Positions 1 to 7,132 of a DNA stretch of 64,000 nucleotides are shown here, in pieces. The notes under the pieces were generated by a model. The model did not search any database and was not told the origin of the DNA. It worked only from the letters and a program-made list of their open reading frames with translations. Source of the DNA: an uncultured Blautia sp. (GTDB taxonomy: Bacteria; Bacillota; Clostridia; Lachnospirales; Lachnospiraceae); NCBI GenBank assembly GCA_900551715.1, contig URXG01000003.1, positions 1 to 64,000 on the forward strand. Reading direction: 5' to 3'. How positions within the stretch are numbered: position 1 is the first letter of the stretch; every line of letters begins with the position of its first letter. The translations under genes were made by a program, and so were the position numbers.

Positions 1-35
1 ATTCATCTCACTACCTGAAGAGGTAGGAGAATTCT
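1..35. mobile_element. Possible right-end hairpin of an IS200/IS605-type element, cut by the window edge
   Basis: An imperfect stem-loop sits at the very edge: CTACCT (11-16), loop GAAG, AGGTAG (21-26), extended by TCTC (6-9) with GAGA (27-30), flanked by ATTCA and ATTCT. Subterminal hairpins of this layout close IS200/IS605/IS1341 (TnpB) elements, whose transposase gene would lie left of the window. No transposase is visible, so it could also be an ordinary terminator. A second GC-rich hairpin follows (CCCGG 104-108, CCGGG 123-127); nothing else is recognised in 36-143. Confidence 0.28.
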
Positions 36-143
36 TGTTATATATTATGTTAAATCAACCTCTGATTCCGCTGCGATTTCAGTTAGCTTTCTGGCGCAAA
101 CCGCCCGGCACATTAATTTGTACCGGGTAATTATTTCTGTATG

Positions 144-172
144 TTCCATTTTGTTCTAACCCATGCTATACT
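144..172 (+). promoter_or_regulatory. Promoter of the small hydrophobic peptide
   Basis: A -35-like TTCCAT (144-149) and a -10 TATACT (167-172) are 17 bp apart, and the -10 carries an extended TGn (TG at 164-165). Transcription would start near 179 and leave a leader of about 40 nt. Confidence 0.55.
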
Positions 173-186
173 TATACCGTTGCTAC

Positions 187-211
187 CCCTACTCTGGCAA
201 CAGAGGGGAGG
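187..211 (+). promoter_or_regulatory. Leader hairpin that can hide the toxin ribosome-binding site
   Basis: CTCTG (192-196), tetraloop GCAA and CAGAG (201-205) form a stem that CCC/GGG (about 187-189 with 206-208) can extend. The Shine-Dalgarno GAGGGGAGG (203-211) of the peptide gene lies in the 3' arm. A 5' stem-loop that delays ribosome access is a known feature of Fst (par) toxin mRNA. That this stem does so here is inference. Confidence 0.5.
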
Positions 212-214
212 TGA

Positions 215-245
215 GTCTGTGTCAGATCTATTTTTTTCATTCTTT
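215..245 (+). repeat. Direct repeat, toxin-side copy
   Basis: GTCTGTGTCAGA (215-226) and TTTTCATTCTTT (234-245) recur in the same order at 385-396 and 400-411, with a gap of 7 nt here and 3 nt there. This copy overlaps the toxin GTG start and first codons. The other copy is read in antisense by the convergent RNA, so the two RNAs are complementary at the start codon. Confidence 0.75.
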
Positions 246-308
246 ATCTCTGTCGCGGCTGGTGTAACTTGCCATTACATCATCAAATGGTTAGATGGAG
301 ATGACTAA
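219..308 (+). CDS. Small hydrophobic peptide, Fst-like type I toxin candidate (29 aa)
   Basis: A 29-codon frame starts with GTG 7 nt after a near-perfect Shine-Dalgarno (GAGGGGAGG, 203-211) and ends at TAA 306-308. The product has a short polar start (MSDL), one membrane segment (about residues 4-22: Phe/Ile/Val/Ala/Gly) and a charged tail, KWLDGDD. Fst/Ldr-family toxins are peptides of about 25-35 aa with a single membrane span and a tail that often carries a W-L-D-type acidic motif. The gene has its own promoter and 5' hairpin, and a convergent antisense RNA reads back across a shared terminator. The peptide was too short for usual gene calling. Family membership rests on architecture and motif, not on an alignment; a plain small membrane protein is the alternative. 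Confidence 0.68.
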   Translation: MSDLFFSFFISVAAGVTCHYIIKWLDGDD

Positions 309-344
309 CAGCAACTAGCCTAGGTTAATGCACCGTAAAAGCAT

Positions 345-416
345 AAAAAGAAAGCCCCCAGAGGTCGCATCTCTGAGGGCTTTTGTCTGTGTCAGACATT
401 TTTCATTCTTTTGCCT
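345..416 (-). ncRNA. Convergent antisense RNA, antitoxin candidate (about 70 nt)
   Basis: A strong leftward promoter at 423-451 predicts a start near 416. The transcript would run through the direct repeat in antisense (411-385) and end at the hairpin 380-354 followed by a U-rich tract (353-345). It would pair with the toxin mRNA at the start codon through the repeats and at the 3' end through the shared terminator, the arrangement of RNA II in the enterococcal par system. No protein is encoded. Ends are inferred from promoter and terminator positions. Confidence 0.6.
354..384. terminator. Bidirectional terminator shared by toxin mRNA and antisense RNA
   Basis: GCCC (354-357) pairs with GGGC (377-380) and CAGAG (359-363) with CTCTG (371-375). 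TTTT follows on the + strand, and a longer U-rich tract follows on the - strand (complement of 353-345). Confidence 0.75.
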
Positions 417-422
417 ACGGCA

Positions 423-451
423 ATTATAGCATATGCATTTCTGTAAATCAA
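423..451 (-). promoter_or_regulatory. Strong leftward promoter of the antisense RNA
   Basis: On the - strand, TTGATT (451-446) and a consensus TATAAT (428-423) are 17 bp apart. It lies just downstream of the secreted-protein gene ending at 472 and points away from it, so it has no protein-coding target. Confidence 0.7.
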
Positions 452-471
452 TATGTCTGATCCTGATATTT

Positions 472-1086
472 TTATCGGATCTTCTGATATGTGATTTTTT
501 TACTGCCAACAATATATTTTTTGTAATACTTCTGGTAAGTCGCTTTGGAACATTTTCTGTTATTCTTTGTATAAGTCAACACCTGATGACCATTTTTTAT
601 GGTATAATTGTCATAGTGAATTGTTACTACTTTTTTCAGTTTTCCACCACTTAATCTATAAACATCATAAGAACTGCTTCCTGCAAGTCTGTAAAAATAA
701 CACAGATACTTCCCTTTATAGGAAAAAGCAGAACCGGCTGCTGTTTCTGCCATAGCCACTGGTTTTAGTTTTCCTTTATAATAGGTCATAAGCACAACAC
801 GATGTCCATAAGGGATAAAATTACAGCTGGTCGTGGATAAAAACAGCTCTTTTGTTCCATCTTTGTTAATATCTACTGTTTTGTAGTATTTGAATTGTTT
901 CCGGTTCACTTTATATGTGGAACTTCCCTCATACATTCTTTTTACATAATAGTTCTGGTTCTTTTTGTTTAAAACTGATTTGTACCAGTTTGATTTTGAT
1001 GCTGCATTTGCAGTCACTGGGAAAACTGTCAGTAACATACACAGACTGAGTAAGATACATAAAACTGATTTTCTTTTCTGTTTCAT
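472..1086 (-). CDS. Secreted protein of unknown function (204 aa)
   Basis: Not recognised as a named family. The N-terminus is a clear signal peptide (KQKRK, a hydrophobic core to about residue 24, then TANAASKS with a cleavage-like AXA). The mature part is basic and tyrosine/lysine rich. DINKDGTKELFL (about residues 73-84) resembles the calcium-loop of FG-GAP/VCBS-type repeats; the rest looks like a small beta-rich extracellular fold. The start follows AAGGAAGGAG. It is transcribed alone from TTCCAT-17-TATAAT (1152-1124), the same -35 hexamer and extended -10 style as the toxin promoter. It is likely exported and loosely surface associated, as no anchor motif is present. Confidence 0.75.
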   Translation of the reverse strand: MKQKRKSVLCILLSLCMLLTVFPVTANAASKSNWYKSVLNKKNQNYYVKRMYEGSSTYKVNRKQFKYYKTVDINKDGTKELFLSTTSCNFIPYGHRVVLMTYYKGKLKPVAMAETAAGSAFSYKGKYLCYFYRLAGSSSYDVYRLSGGKLKKVVTIHYDNYTIKNGHQVLTYTKNNRKCSKATYQKYYKKYIVGSKKITYQKIR

Positions 1087-1123
1087 CTGTTTCTCCTTCC
1101 TTGGGGGTGATGGGTTTTCATTT

Positions 1124-1152
1124 ATTATAGCACCCCAGGGTCTCGCATGGAA
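1124..1152 (-). promoter_or_regulatory. Promoter of the 472-1086 secreted protein
   Basis: On the - strand, TTCCAT (1152-1147) and TATAAT (1129-1124) are separated by 17 bp, with an extended -10 TG (1132-1131). Confidence 0.5.
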
Positions 1153-1587
1153 GAAATTTCAGAGGTCAAATCCGAATGCAGAAAATTCGTATGATGTGTG
1201 TGACGCCTGATAGCGGATATCAAAAACGAATTTCACGAATCGTGTTGGCTTCCTGCGGCGTTCCGCCGCTACCCAGGATAAAGTACGGTGCAAACTGGGA
1301 CAAAAAAACTCCGGCAGGGATTTCCACAAATATCTTCTGGTACTATCTCCTTGAATAACTTCGTCAAGATTCTTGTCTGTACAGGTTTTTGCGTTGATAC
1401 AGAAAACGGATTGTCTGCGCCGTAAGGCGAGTTTGACGTTTTCTGTATCGCTTTTAGCAAAGTTCTGTATTGCATAGAATCTTAGAAGTTATGAACCGGA
1501 GATATACCCAGAAGATATTTGTTGGAAATCCATAACCAGAGTTTAACTTTCATTCCCGGATCTGCACCGGAAATTCTTTATTATATT
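1153..1587. other. Gene-free stretch with strong palindromes
   Basis: No supported gene lies here. Two structures stand out: a short GC-rich hairpin, GCGGCG (1255-1260) with CGCCGC (1264-1269), and a long nested palindrome at 1396-1449. A weak CCGG-based hairpin at about 1553-1572 may terminate ydiB. The 68-codon reading frame on the - strand across 1269-1475 has no ribosome-binding site and no protein-like pattern. Confidence 0.5.
1396..1449. repeat. Long nested inverted repeat
   Basis: GATACAGAAAACG (1396-1408) is matched without error by its reverse complement at 1437-1449. Nested inside, CGCC (1418-1421) and GGCG (1426-1429) close a GTAA tetraloop. The result is a 54-bp cruciform or RNA hairpin with two stems. 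It may be a dispersed intergenic repeat or a structured RNA; no U-tract marks it as a terminator. Confidence 0.65.
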
Positions 1588-2475
1588 TTAAATTCCAAGT
1601 TTTTCTTTCATGTAATCCACCGGTGTATCTTTTCCTGTATAAAGCTTAATAGCGATCAGTGCCTGGAAAAGCATCATGCTCATACCATTATACACTTTTT
1701 CACATCCAGCTTCTCTTGCCTGCTTCATCATAACAGTTTCACGAGGTGCATATACAGTATCTGTTACGATAAGATCTTTCTTGAAATATGAAGTATCCGG
1801 AATATTTGACATATCTTCCAGTGGATGCATTCCCACACCTGTTGCATCACAGAACAGATCTGCTGCATGCATTTTTTCTTTCAGAAGATCCAGGTCTCCA
1901 AGGTCATTCATAGTAGCCTTGCAGTTTGTATTCTTGTTGATCAGTTCTACGATTTCTTCTCCGCGGCTGTAGAATTTATCTTTGATGTTAAAAATCTCCA
2001 ACTCAGCGATTCCATCAAGAGCACCACGTACAGCGATTGCTGTAGCAGCTCCGCCTGTACCGATCAGAACCATCTTCATTCCCTTGAAGTCGATTCCTTC
2101 TTCAGTAAGTCCCTGCCAGTATCCCATTCCATCTGTATTATAACCTTTCAGTCTGCCGGTAACCTGACCATTCTCATCACGCATGTTTACAACAGTGTTG
2201 ATGGCACCACATAATCTTGCAGCTTCATCCACTTCGTCAAGATACTGATGAACAACAGTTTTGTTCGGCATGGAAATATTAGATCCAAGCATTTTAAGAG
2301 CACGAATACTCTGTACAGCATCTTTCAGAGAATCATTATCTACTTCAAAAGCAAGCTGGATAACATCGTCTCCGTTTTTGTCGTATGCAAGGTTATGAGT
2401 GGTAGGTGACTGTGTATGACGGATCGGGTAAGCCATTAATCCAACTAATTCTGTATGTCCTGTAACATTTGGCAT
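1588..2475 (-). CDS. ydiB: Quinate/shikimate dehydrogenase, YdiB-like (295 aa)
   Basis: Reduces or oxidises the C3 position of shikimate/3-dehydroshikimate or quinate/3-dehydroquinate with NAD(P). The protein follows Escherichia coli YdiB closely rather than biosynthetic AroE: ELVGLMAYPIRH near the start, SMPNK with the catalytic Lys72, GYNTDG with Asp115, the nucleotide loop GTGGAAT (139-145) and NGMSMML near the C-terminus. Length 295 aa against 288 for YdiB. The start follows AGAGGA. It is the second gene after the enoate reductase on the same strand, 116 bp apart with an inverted repeat between. In E. coli ydiB is next to aroD and MFS genes ydiM/ydiN, and the same partners occur here. A separate shikimate kinase fusion at 20.6 kb suggests this copy is catabolic; that is inference. 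Confidence 0.88.
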   Translation of the reverse strand: MPNVTGHTELVGLMAYPIRHTQSPTTHNLAYDKNGDDVIQLAFEVDNDSLKDAVQSIRALKMLGSNISMPNKTVVHQYLDEVDEAARLCGAINTVVNMRDENGQVTGRLKGYNTDGMGYWQGLTEEGIDFKGMKMVLIGTGGAATAIAVRGALDGIAELEIFNIKDKFYSRGEEIVELINKNTNCKATMNDLGDLDLLKEKMHAADLFCDATGVGMHPLEDMSNIPDTSYFKKDLIVTDTVYAPRETVMMKQAREAGCEKVYNGMSMMLFQALIAIKLYTGKDTPVDYMKEKLGI

Positions 2476-2509
2476 GATTTTTTCCTCTTTTCTCTTTGAT
2501 ATTATGTAT

Positions 2510-2591
2510 TGATACCAGGGTTCAAGGGTTCAAAGTCAGATCCCGGCTCATGCAGACATGCCCGGTCTCTGTACTTTCCCCCTTGGTATCA
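2510..2591 (-). repeat. Inverted repeat between enoate reductase and ydiB
   Basis: TGATACCA (2510-2517) pairs with TGGTATCA (2584-2591), and the interior holds a second helix around CATG...CATG with CCGG arms. The right arm touches the enoate reductase stop codon. It could stabilise or attenuate the two-gene transcript; no U-tract is present. Confidence 0.5.
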
Positions 2592-4613
2592 TCACTCCAG
2601 TGGTTCCAGTGTCAGGTAACCCTGAGATTCCAGTACATTCAGGATTGCACGTCCTTCCATGGTTCCTTCCATGATGCGGCGGGCACGAACGGAATCTCCG
2701 ATGTTATAAACATAAGTGTCTGTTTCTCCAAAAGCTTTCTCAAGATCTGCAAGGATTGGATTGTTTGCACACATTCCCAGACAGTTAAATCCAAGATCAA
2801 ACTCAAGATCAGTGATCTCTCCATCCGGAAGCTTCACTGTAAAGGCATTTTCCTTTACTTCCTGAAGTGCTGTGTTTACATATTCCTTAACCCCGTATTT
2901 GTCATGAGTTTCACGCATGGAACATTTGGTGATCGGGTCTGCAAGCATACCAATCTGCGGAAGCATATCCACGATCGTACACTGTGCTCCTCTTGGTGCA
3001 AAATATTCGATCACATCAAGACCAACAGATCCTCCGCCAACAACAACGACTTTTTTACCCTGACATGCTTCATCCGGGTATTTTCCTGCATTCAGGTTGT
3101 TGATCATTCCAAAGATTGTTGCTACATTTCCTACTTCGATGTTTTCCTTCAGGCCTTTGATCGGAGGTACCAGCGGAACAGAACCTGTTGCGTTTACAAC
3201 AATATCCGGTTTGAACTGCCTGATTGTATCTACAGTAGCTTCTGTATTCAGGAAAATGTACAGATTGTTCAGCCTTGCAGCACGAGCTTCCAGATATTTC
3301 GGGAAGTCTTTCATACGTGTCTTACTTGGCAGATCAGAGATAAATGTGGAAAGTCCGCCAAGATGATCTTTCTTTTCCAGAACAAATACATTACATCCTA
3401 CTTCAGCTGCTGTACAGGCTGCTTCCAGACCAGCTGTACCACCACCTACAACAACAACATTGCAATTTTTGTTGATTTTAAGATTTTTGTAGATATCTCC
3501 TTCCGGAACTGCCGGGTTGACTGTACAACGGATCGGACGATTTACACCGATACGGTTGCCTGCACATCCAACATTACAGGAAATACATTTACGCAGATAA
3601 TCTTCTTCCCCGTTCTGGACTTTTTTTACCCAGTCAGGTTCTGCGATCAGTCCACGTCCCATACCTACGATATCCACATCTCCACTTTCCAGAACTTTCT
3701 CAACCACCTTGGGATCACGATAGTTTCCTGCGTTGATCACCGGTTTGCCAAATTTATCCTTTACGGCTCTTGCCATGTAAGAACGCCATCCATCTGGCAG
3801 GAAATTGGAATCGATCTGATACTGAAGAGAAGGATTCAGTCCACAGGAAACATCATACATATCTACAAACTCATCCAGATATTCCAGATATTCCAGTGTG
3901 TCTTCCAGAGTATTTCCACCAGGTACTCTCTCTTCTGCGGAAATACGCACAATGATCGGGAACCATGGTCCTACATTTTTACGTACTTCTTCCAGTACCA
4001 TACGTGGGAAACGAAGACGGTTTTCTACAGAGCCACCGAATTCGTCTGTTCTTTTATTATAATAAGGTGAGATAAACTGACTCATAAGATAAGAATGTCC
4101 ACAGTGGATCTCAATGGCATCAAATCCAATCGCCTGTACACGTTTTGCAGCTTCACCATATTTTTTGACTGTGGTAAGAATCTCTTCTTTTGTCATAGGA
4201 CGTGGTACTTCCCCACCTGCCTTGGTAGGAATATCGGAAGAAGAAACAGTCTCCATTCCGGTTCTGGCTGAAGAAGCAGATGCACCTGCATGGTTGATCT
4301 GGATTGCAACAGTAGCACCGTTCTTGTGAAGATTTTCTACCAGCTGATAATAACGTGGCATAAAGCTGTCATGGTCGATACGGATCTGACTTGTTCCATT
4401 GGAACCTACCGGATATTCAATATTGGCATTCTCCAGAATAATAAGACCTACACCGCCTTTGGCACGCAGTGAATAGTAATTCATATGACGGTTGCTCATC
4501 TCACCACTGGTTTCACCATAGTTGGTTCCCATTGGAGTCATGGCGATACGGTTCTTAATTGTAGTTCTTTTTACTGTGATAGGTTCAAAAATTTTAGGGT
4601 ATTGACTCTTCAT
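2592..4613 (-). CDS. Old-yellow-enzyme-type enoate reductase with Fe-S, FMN and FAD domains (673 aa)
   Basis: Cytoplasmic NAD(P)H-dependent ene-reductase of the 2,4-dienoyl-CoA reductase / 2-enoate reductase family. Residues 1-335 form the FMN TIM barrel (EIHCGHSYL at 168-176, FGGSVENRLRF at 192-202). A [4Fe-4S] cluster is bound by Cys343, Cys346, Cys350 and Cys363. Residues about 385-660 form the FAD/NAD part with GGGTAGLEA near 390 and a second GGGSVGLD. Full length, start after AAGGAG. Such enzymes reduce C=C bonds conjugated to carbonyls (enoates, cinnamates, bile-acid intermediates, bilirubin). Here it leads an operon with ydiB and shares a LysR-centred cluster with aroD. 3-dehydroshikimate is an enone, so it is a candidate substrate; this is inference. 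Confidence 0.88.
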   Translation of the reverse strand: MKSQYPKIFEPITVKRTTIKNRIAMTPMGTNYGETSGEMSNRHMNYYSLRAKGGVGLIILENANIEYPVGSNGTSQIRIDHDSFMPRYYQLVENLHKNGATVAIQINHAGASASSARTGMETVSSSDIPTKAGGEVPRPMTKEEILTTVKKYGEAAKRVQAIGFDAIEIHCGHSYLMSQFISPYYNKRTDEFGGSVENRLRFPRMVLEEVRKNVGPWFPIIVRISAEERVPGGNTLEDTLEYLEYLDEFVDMYDVSCGLNPSLQYQIDSNFLPDGWRSYMARAVKDKFGKPVINAGNYRDPKVVEKVLESGDVDIVGMGRGLIAEPDWVKKVQNGEEDYLRKCISCNVGCAGNRIGVNRPIRCTVNPAVPEGDIYKNLKINKNCNVVVVGGGTAGLEAACTAAEVGCNVFVLEKKDHLGGLSTFISDLPSKTRMKDFPKYLEARAARLNNLYIFLNTEATVDTIRQFKPDIVVNATGSVPLVPPIKGLKENIEVGNVATIFGMINNLNAGKYPDEACQGKKVVVVGGGSVGLDVIEYFAPRGAQCTIVDMLPQIGMLADPITKCSMRETHDKYGVKEYVNTALQEVKENAFTVKLPDGEITDLEFDLGFNCLGMCANNPILADLEKAFGETDTYVYNIGDSVRARRIMEGTMEGRAILNVLESQGYLTLEPLE

Positions 4614-4660
4614 GAAAATTCTCCTTACGTAATCTGTTATTCATAATTACTTGAGAGGCA

Positions 4661-4676
4661 TTTCTCTGTTTGTGAC
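4661..4676 (+). repeat. 16-bp motif shared with the MFS leader (copy 1)
   Basis: TTTCTCTGTTTGTGAC, upstream of the enoate reductase start. It matches 5806-5821 at 15 of 16 positions. The two copies flank the LysR gene, so a shared regulator site is plausible. Confidence 0.45.
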
Positions 4677-4698
4677 TTTTTTATCATAACCCTTTGTA

Positions 4699-5634
4699 TC
4701 AAAAATTAACAATATCTTTCAGGTAAAGTTTTAATGCATTTTCGGTATCATTTTCAGGCTCTGCCTGTTCCTTCATATATTGAATAAATCTTTCCACAGC
4801 AGGAAGGCGGTATCTGTCTTTCATCCAGAACATAAAAATCTGTCTGTAAACCTGCAGATTTTCCAGTTTGTGAATATTAATCCCCTCTGCTCTGGCAAGT
4901 ATATCTGTCCTGGGCATAAGCGCAATCCCAAAATTTTCTCTTACAAGTGCAACAATAGAATATTCATCAGGACATTCTACGATCGTATTCGGCTCTACCT
5001 GATATTTCTTATATAAATGTTTTGCATAAGTTCCCATCCAGGACTCACGGTCATAACCGATCACCGGATAATTTCCCATTTCGGTAATCGACACGATCTT
5101 ATCTTTACCCAGAGGATGTCCTTCCGGTGTGATGATCACCAGTTCCTGATTTATTAATGGAAAAAACTCCATGTCATCTTTCTGAAAAAATCCGCCAAAT
5201 CCCACATCAAGCTCACCGGATCTTACTTTCTTTTCAATGGCTGGGGTATGATTCTGCCAGAAATTAAACACGACATTTTTGTTTTTTTCCATATCCAGAA
5301 ACTTTCGGACTTTATGAGGAATATAATGCCCTGCCAGTGGAAAAATATAACCGATATCGATTTTTCCACCATCCGAAGAAAGCTCCTGCATTTTATCCAC
5401 TGCCACACTGCAGTCAGCCACGATCCTGTCTGCATGTTCCAGAAAAAGTTTGCCTGCTTTTGTAAGCTCCACCCCTCTGCCTTTTTTTTCAAAAAGAGTG
5501 ACTCCCAGCTCATTCTCCAGAGCTGCCATGGATCTGCTCAGGGATGGCTGGGATATATACAGTTCTTCTGCTGCCTGATGATAATTTTCCAGTCTTGCTA
5601 CTTTCTGAAAGTACAGAATCTGATTTAGTGTCAT
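4699..5634 (-). CDS. LysR-family transcriptional regulator (311 aa)
   Basis: DNA-binding regulator, most likely of the flanking quinate/shikimate genes. The N-terminal winged helix-turn-helix (residues about 1-60) has the family pattern AAEELYISQPSLSRS and LGVTLFEKKGRGVELT; the remainder is a periplasmic-binding-like effector domain (about 90-295). The start at 5634 is preferred because AAAGGGG lies about 8 nt upstream; the ATG at 5655 has no such site and would add seven residues. Divergent from the MFS-aroD operon and in line with the enoate reductase-ydiB operon, the classic place for a LysR activator. The effector is probably a pathway intermediate such as shikimate or dehydroshikimate (inference). 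Confidence 0.88.
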   Translation of the reverse strand: MTLNQILYFQKVARLENYHQAAEELYISQPSLSRSMAALENELGVTLFEKKGRGVELTKAGKLFLEHADRIVADCSVAVDKMQELSSDGGKIDIGYIFPLAGHYIPHKVRKFLDMEKNKNVVFNFWQNHTPAIEKKVRSGELDVGFGGFFQKDDMEFFPLINQELVIITPEGHPLGKDKIVSITEMGNYPVIGYDRESWMGTYAKHLYKKYQVEPNTIVECPDEYSIVALVRENFGIALMPRTDILARAEGINIHKLENLQVYRQIFMFWMKDRYRLPAVERFIQYMKEQAEPENDTENALKLYLKDIVNF

Positions 5635-5704
5635 AGTAAAAACCCCTTTTATCAAACCAATAGTTTTCTTACATATTTTATATATTGTAACATATCAATA
5701 CATT

Positions 5705-5821
5705 CAATGCATTGTTTTTTTACTCTAAAAGCATTAGACGCTATCTGTATCTCCTGTTACAATACAATCAAATGTTATTTTTTTAACAGAACACTGAAAC
5801 CGGCCTTTCTGTGTTTGTGAC
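5705..5821 (+). promoter_or_regulatory. Divergent control region between the LysR gene and the MFS-aroD operon
   Basis: A promoter TTAGAC (5734-5739), 18 bp, TACAAT (5758-5763) points to the MFS gene. Candidate binding sites are the palindrome CAATGCATTG (5705-5714), the inverted repeat TGTTA/TAACA (5773-5777, 5784-5788), and TTTCTGTGTTTGTGAC (5806-5821), which recurs at 4661-4676. Confidence 0.5.
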
Positions 5822-5895
5822 AAAACCCCAAAAGCCTCAGTCACTGACAATCCCAACAGTAACTCAAAAACGTTTCAGAAAAAAAGGAGAAAATA

Positions 5896-7110
5896 ATGAA
5901 CAAAAAGTATCTGCCAAGTGCACTGATCCTGTACTTGAACTATTTTATCCATGGAGTAGGATGTTCTATCCTTGGCCAGGCAGTCATCAAAGAAGCACTC
6001 GCTGCTTCCTGGGGTGTAGAAGCCATGGCAATCACAGCAATTTCTGCAGCCCTTGGTCTTGGACGACTGATCGCCCTGCCTTTTGCGGGACCTCTTTCTG
6101 ACAAATTAGGACGTCGTATTTCCACAGCGATCGGAAGTGCATCTTATGCCATTTATCTCATCGGTCTTGCACTTGCTTTTAATGCCGGAACAAACGGTGG
6201 TTACATGATTGCCTATGTATGCGCCATCTTAGGTGGTATCGCAAACTCTTTCCTGGATACTGGTATTTATCCTGCTGTTACAGAAATCATTTACAAAGCT
6301 CCAGGCATTGCAACTATGGGAATCAAGTTCTTTATCGCTATTGCACAGATGCTTCTTCCATTTGTACTTGGCATGACTGTAACAACAACAGCTTCCGGAC
6401 TTACTTCCTATAACCCATTATTCTTTGGATGTGGTATAATCTATATTGTACTTTTTGTACTGGTATTTCTGTTCCCGCTTCCTGATGCAGATCAGAAAGC
6501 AGCCGGCGAAAAAGAAGGACTGATCGCCAGCCTAAAACATACTCATTTTTCTTTTGAATCCATCGCTATGATCCTGATCGGATTCACCTGTACAGGTACT
6601 TTCCAGCTGTGGCTGAACTGTGCACAGAACTTTGCAAAAGAAAATGCCGGATGGGCGGATCCATCCATCATGCAGACTTATTATTCTGCCGGAACACTGA
6701 TCGCACTTGTTGTAACTGCTCTTCTCACAAGAAAGATCAAAGATGTACGTTTTATCGTAATTTATCCGGTTATCTGTCTGGTAACTCTGGTAGCCGTACT
6801 TATGGGACAGAATCAGACCATGATGATCGCCGGTGCTTTCATCATCGGATGGGCCGGTGCAGGCGGACTTCTCCAGATTGCTACATCTGTATGCAATATG
6901 CTCTTCCCCAAGATCAAAGGAACTGTTACTGCCCTGGTCATGATCGCATCATCCTTATGTAACTACACCATCCTTACTGCTGCTTCCAAAATGCAGCCAT
7001 CTCAGGTTATGATCATGAACATCGTGCTGACCGCAGTTGGTGTTGTACTTGGACTTTTCGTAAATGTCCGTTACAAAAAAATGGTAGAGCTCGCTGCTGC
7101 TGAGAACTAA
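5896..7110 (+). CDS. MFS transporter, YdiM/YdiN-like (404 aa)
   Basis: Twelve-helix major facilitator permease of the inner membrane. It lines up by eye with E. coli YdiM over much of its length: ALILYLNYFIHGVG at the N-terminus, the loop signature GPLSDKLGRR, GGIANSFLDTGIYP in the middle and IIGWAGAGGLLQI in the second half. RBS AAAAAGGAG is 7 nt upstream of ATG. The gene begins an operon with aroD 22 bp later. In E. coli the ydiM and ydiN genes neighbour ydiB-aroD, so import of shikimate, quinate or a related cyclic acid is the likely role. Substrate is inferred from context; no transport data are known to me for this subfamily. Confidence 0.85.
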   Translation: MNKKYLPSALILYLNYFIHGVGCSILGQAVIKEALAASWGVEAMAITAISAALGLGRLIALPFAGPLSDKLGRRISTAIGSASYAIYLIGLALAFNAGTNGGYMIAYVCAILGGIANSFLDTGIYPAVTEIIYKAPGIATMGIKFFIAIAQMLLPFVLGMTVTTTASGLTSYNPLFFGCGIIYIVLFVLVFLFPLPDADQKAAGEKEGLIASLKHTHFSFESIAMILIGFTCTGTFQLWLNCAQNFAKENAGWADPSIMQTYYSAGTLIALVVTALLTRKIKDVRFIVIYPVICLVTLVAVLMGQNQTMMIAGAFIIGWAGAGGLLQIATSVCNMLFPKIKGTVTALVMIASSLCNYTILTAASKMQPSQVMIMNIVLTAVGVVLGLFVNVRYKKMVELAAAEN

Positions 7111-7132
7111 GAATCAAGGAAAGGAAAATAAA

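Noticed and set aside
1269..1475. A 68-codon frame in the gap before ydiB
   Set aside because: No ribosome-binding site, no start context, and it runs across the palindrome at 1396-1449.
2496..4070. A 524-codon open frame on the + strand opposite the enoate reductase
   Set aside because: It is Cys/Phe/Ser-rich with no family pattern and no ribosome-binding site, and it exists because the real gene lacks certain codons. Antisense shadow.
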